This document shows, in pieces, positions 62,771-64,000 of a stretch of 64,000 nucleotides of DNA. The notes beneath the pieces were generated by a model. It did no database searches. It saw only the letters and a list, made by a program, of their open reading frames with translations, and was not told the origin of the DNA. Each line of letters begins with the position of its first letter. The stretch's first letter is position 1. Origin of the DNA: an uncultured Lachnospira sp. (GTDB lineage: Bacteria; Bacillota; Clostridia; Lachnospirales; Lachnospiraceae). The position numbers were made by a program, and so were the translations under genes. The DNA lies in assembly GCA_910587485.1 (NCBI GenBank), contig CAJUKN010000008.1:62001-126000 (forward strand). The letters run 5' to 3'.

Positions 62771-63949
62771 ATGGTAGCTGTGGAGATGAACGAAGGTCTG
62801 GTTATAGGTATAGATATACATGAGCATATATCACTAGTGGCTTATTATGATGAGAGTGAGGCAAAAACGGTTAGTTTAACATTTCCAAATGGAAAAAATT
62901 ATAAAGAAAACCCAATAAGTACAAAACATTGGTGTATGGCAACAGACGATGAACATGTTGGACAAATGGAAGATATTATCCGTTTTTTGGGAAATTTAAT
63001 TGAATATGTCAAAGAACAGACAGGACGTTTAAAAATAGGAACAGTGTGTATATGTGTGGAATCCTTTTCAGCAGAATTATTAAAGTTTTTAGAAATGCTA
63101 TTTGATAAATTAGGGATTGATTCATTTCATAGAAGTTTTATCAGCAGAGAGGAAGCTTTTGCATTTTATGTATATAATCAGCGAAAAGATTTATATATGT
63201 CCTGTGTTATGTTATTAGATTACAATTATAAAGGTATTGATTGTTATCTTATGAGTAATGGTAAAATAAAAAATCAGGAAGTCATTAAAGAAAATCGCTA
63301 TCATTTTTATAATCATAAGATTACAAATGTATTAAATGGAATATTAAAGCTTGAAGATGTAACAGATGATGTGATTGATTGGCTAAAGGATATAACAAAA
63401 AATTATGTGATATCCTCCATATTTGTCACAGGTCAAGGCTTTGATATCAAAGAATTTCCATCATCATTTACTGATTTTTTATGTAAAAAAAGAAAAGTAT
63501 TTGCAGGACAAAATCTTTATGTAAAAGGAGCTTGTTATTGTGGATATGAAAGCTTATATGCTGGCAGATTAAGCCATATGATTCTTGCATGTGGCAATCG
63601 TATTACAACAGGCATTGAGTTGGATATATTAGAGCGAGGGAAACAAAAAAGGCTTCGAGTTATTAAACCTGGTGTAAATTGGTATGCAGCACAAAGAAGT
63701 TATGATTTTATTGTTGAAGATTTAACAAGTCTTACCTTTCATTTAAAACCTTGTGATGGGAGCGATGATTATTTAAGGACAATTGATATCAGTGAGATAC
63801 CATACAGAAAGGGAAAGATGACAAGAATTAATATGCAGGTTTATTTTTCTTCTGAAAATGTATGTCATATTAAAATAAGTGATAAGGGCTTTGGAGGAAT
63901 TATCAAAAGCTCTGGAAAGGTTGTATATGGGCAACTTGATATTGTGTAG
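62771..63949 (+). CDS. Hsp70/actin-like ATPase-fold protein paired with the DUF5717-like protein
   Basis: This 392-residue protein starts near LVIGIDIHEHISLVAYY, matching the phosphate-1 loop of actin/Hsp70 ATPases. A phosphate-2-like strand (CVMLLDYNYKGIDCYLMS) lies near 140, and IFVTGQGFD with LYVKGACYCG near 220-255 recalls the adenosine region. After about residue 275, IDISEIPYRKGKMTRINMQV resembles the Hsp70 substrate beta-domain; no helical lid follows. It may belong with DUF5716-type proteins, but I am unsure. The start is uncertain: ATG 62771, GTG 62780 (10 nt after GGAG) or ATG 62786. It is coupled to the giant gene upstream. Key glycines are less regular than in DnaK, so ATP hydrolysis is not assured. 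Confidence 0.65.
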   Translation: MVAVEMNEGLVIGIDIHEHISLVAYYDESEAKTVSLTFPNGKNYKENPISTKHWCMATDDEHVGQMEDIIRFLGNLIEYVKEQTGRLKIGTVCICVESFSAELLKFLEMLFDKLGIDSFHRSFISREEAFAFYVYNQRKDLYMSCVMLLDYNYKGIDCYLMSNGKIKNQEVIKENRYHFYNHKITNVLNGILKLEDVTDDVIDWLKDITKNYVISSIFVTGQGFDIKEFPSSFTDFLCKKRKVFAGQNLYVKGACYCGYESLYAGRLSHMILACGNRITTGIELDILERGKQKRLRVIKPGVNWYAAQRSYDFIVEDLTSLTFHLKPCDGSDDYLRTIDISEIPYRKGKMTRINMQVYFSSENVCHIKISDKGFGGIIKSSGKVVYGQLDIV

Positions 63950-63966
63950 AACAAAAGAGACTTCTA

Positions 63967-63992
63967 ACCCATTTCATATAAAAGAAATGGGT
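63967..63992 (+). terminator. Hairpin at window end
   Basis: ACCCATTTC and GAAATGGGT pair around an 8-nt loop 17 bp after the stop codon. Only a weak T-rich stretch is visible before the window ends, so it is a probable but unproven terminator. Confidence 0.45.
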
Positions 63993-64000
63993 GTTCATAT

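Overview
The window looks like the chromosome of an AT-rich, Gram-positive anaerobe of the class Clostridia, most likely a Lachnospiraceae member. Supporting signs are Shine-Dalgarno-dependent starts with some TTG and GTG initiators, a perfect CIRCE operator before hrcA-grpE-dnaK-dnaJ, a TIGR04086-type membrane protein, an M16C presequence-protease-like enzyme, a uridine-kinase-like protein with an N-terminal extension, a minimal SufC/SufB-like pair, and a DUF5717-type giant protein typical of that family. Almost everything is on the + strand. The exceptions are a PIG-L-type deacetylase gene and a CorC/HlyC-type membrane protein. There are no rRNA genes, CRISPR arrays or transposase genes.

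Layout. 1-3.0 kb: two half-size ABC exporters, the first cut by the window edge. 3.0-7.3 kb: an accessory stretch with decayed fragments, a WYL regulator behind a duplicated hairpin/operator, a ClbS-like protein and an SPL-family radical SAM protein. 7.3-8.7 kb (minus): a secreted, membrane-anchored PIG-L deacetylase broken by one in-frame amber codon. 9-16 kb: MecA-like adaptor, SufC/SufB-like Fe-S assembly pair, S66 LD-carboxypeptidase, leuC-leuD, and a GT2 glycosyltransferase overlapping leuD. 16.5-23.6 kb: a compact Tad/type II secretion-like cluster (TadA/CpaF ATPase, TadB/C-like membrane protein, several tiny one-TM proteins) leading into a 1,006-residue lectin/fibro-slime/B-repeat surface protein. 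24-32.6 kb: CorC-like protein, dgt, dnaG, rpoD, trmK and a nucleoside kinase. 32.8-33.2 kb: a type I toxin locus with heavily structured RNA. 33.5-37.3 kb: thrC, a ureohydrolase-like protein, glf, and tRNA-Pro(CGG). 37.4-42.5 kb: a MerR-methyltransferase fusion and rmlA-rmlB-rmlD-rmlC. 42.7-48 kb: the heat-shock operon. 48-57.4 kb: M16C peptidase, era, recO, glyQS, a zinc-ribbon membrane protein and a D,D-carboxypeptidase. 57.7-64 kb: rarA, a 1,221-residue DUF5717-like protein and an Hsp70/actin-like protein.

How the parts fit. glf and rmlABDC supply UDP-galactofuranose and dTDP-rhamnose for surface glycans. The Suf-like pair lies just before leuC, an enzyme that needs a 4Fe-4S cluster. dnaG and rpoD form the classical macromolecular-synthesis arrangement, here without rpsU.

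The parts most likely to hold undescribed biology are: the DUF5717/Hsp70-like pair at the right end; the compact pilus-like cluster with its adhesin; families of short dispersed repeats in intergenic and leader regions, one of which encodes the C-terminus of a pilus-cluster protein; a tandem, in-frame duplication of the 3' end of rpoD; and the toxin RNA at 33 kb. All functions are read from sequence motifs alone; no database search was possible.
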